Assembly: GCA_027310795.1 (NCBI GenBank) | Contig: DAIDAD010000017.1 | Coordinates: forward strand, 1 to 9,355 | Direction: 5' to 3' | DNA length: 9,355 nt | Source of the DNA: Candidatus Micrarchaeaceae archaeon | GTDB lineage: Archaea; Micrarchaeota; Micrarchaeia; Micrarchaeales; CABMGC01 | Part shown: positions 8,869 through 9,355 of the stretch, piece by piece | Numbering within the stretch: the stretch's first letter is position 1 | Layout: every line of letters starts with the position of its first letter | Notes under the pieces: generated by a model | The model's database searches: none | Told to the model about the DNA's origin: nothing | Seen by the model: the letters and a program-made list of their open reading frames with translations, nothing else | Position numbers and translations under genes: made by a program

Positions 8869-9355
8869 TCAGCCCTTGCCCTTTATCTCACGCAGCACTT
8901 CCTTTATGTTGCTGAAAACATCTTTATAATAGCTCTCAAAAACATTGAAATCCCATGGCTCGTGCGTCCCAGATGCGGACATGCCTCTTCTGAAATAGAA
9001 GCGCGCGTCGGAATTGTCCACAAGGCCCATCTTCTTCATGCGCAGCAGATGGTAACGCAGTGTCTTTTCATTCATCGGCTCCCACTGCGATCCTATGTAA
9101 TTCAACAGGTCAGGAACCTTCGGATCCTCGCCCTTCACGAACTGGAAATTGAGCATCGCGTCAAGGACAGCAACAGCGGACAGCCTCGATTCCCCCGGGT
9201 TTATTATCCCGAGGCTCAGCGCAAGCCATCTCAGCGCTGACCTCTTCGTCTCAAGCACCTCTTTCGTCAGCCTGAGCTTCCTGAGCGTGAGCTCCCCTTC
9301 TATAAGGCCCGCTTCGTTAAGTTCCAGAACAGCACCTAAAAGAATGCAATAAGAT
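8869..9355 (-). CDS. Winged-helix DNA-binding protein, 5' end cut by the window
   Basis: Probable transcription regulator, partial at its N-terminus. The frame is open from TGA 8869-8871 to the window edge, 161 codons, with no ATG, GTG or TTG upstream of GTG 9256-9258. That GTG would give 129 residues but lacks a spaced ribosome binding site, and the 32 codons before it encode a credible helical stretch (ELNEAGLIEGELTLRKLRL), so the gene probably begins outside the window. Counting from the GTG, residues 49-91 look like a winged helix: PDLLNYI, then NEKTLRYHLLRMKKMGLV as the recognition-helix region, then the wing ARFYFRR. The part before it (LSAVAVLDAMLNFQF, 26-40) is helical, and the C-terminus (YKDVFSNIKEVLREIKGKG) is an amphipathic helix that could dimerise. 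There is no membrane segment or metal-binding motif. It is first in the visible run, so regulation of the two genes behind it is plausible but unproven. The exact family is not recognised. Confidence 0.7.
   Translation of the reverse strand, partial: SYCILLGAVLELNEAGLIEGELTLRKLRLTKEVLETKRSALRWLALSLGIINPGESRLSAVAVLDAMLNFQFVKGEDPKVPDLLNYIGSQWEPMNEKTLRYHLLRMKKMGLVDNSDARFYFRRGMSASGTHEPWDFNVFESYYKDVFSNIKEVLREIKGKG

Noticed and set aside
9149..9352. Plus-strand frame at the right edge, Ser-rich
   Set aside because: Antisense to the winged-helix gene, low-complexity composition, no start signal.
1..9355. CRISPR array, insertion sequence, tRNA or rRNA gene
   Set aside because: I saw no regularly spaced repeats, no transposase or terminal inverted repeats, and no cloverleaf or rRNA-like stretch; nearly all bases are accounted for by five genes.

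Overview
The window reads as archaeal chromosome. I infer a DPANN-type lineage, possibly Micrarchaeota-like, from four things: an archaeal Lhr-family helicase with a C-terminal zinc module, a single-pass surface protein dense in N-glycosylation sequons with a CARDB-like domain, strong use of ATA for Ile and AGG for Arg in the stretches I translated, and GGAGGT/GGTGAT-type ribosome binding sites. The lineage is an inference; no rRNA or other marker gene lies in the window. The gyrase pair is of bacterial type, which is known in several archaeal groups and is usually attributed to old transfer from bacteria.

Layout. Positions 1-131 are an AT-rich upstream region with candidate TATA elements facing both ways. 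Positions 132-4461 on the + strand hold gyrB and gyrA, overlapping by 11 bases; the gyrA ribosome binding site lies inside gyrB and can pair with a perfect complement just upstream. Positions 4458-9355 on the - strand hold a tight three-gene run, in transcription order: a 5'-truncated winged-helix protein, a membrane-anchored surface glycoprotein, and a 917-residue Lhr-type helicase. The gaps are 13 and 21 bases. The two blocks converge with stop codons that overlap by 4 bases, so there is no intergenic terminator region between them.

Function. GyrB and GyrA would form the A2B2 DNA gyrase that introduces negative supercoils. Both subunits keep their catalytic residues, and GyrA has a complete six-blade C-terminal domain with the GyrA box, so this is gyrase rather than topoisomerase IV. 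The minus-strand genes do not form a recognisable pathway: a probable DNA-binding regulator, a probable cell-surface protein of unknown role and a nucleic-acid helicase. Their spacing suggests co-transcription, but a shared function is not shown.

I see no mobile element, CRISPR array, tRNA or rRNA gene. The points most worth a second look are the possible hairpin over the gyrA ribosome binding site, the isoleucine at the quinolone-contact position of GyrA, the cysteine-paired sequon-rich surface protein with a possible internal duplication, and the missing 5' end of the winged-helix gene.
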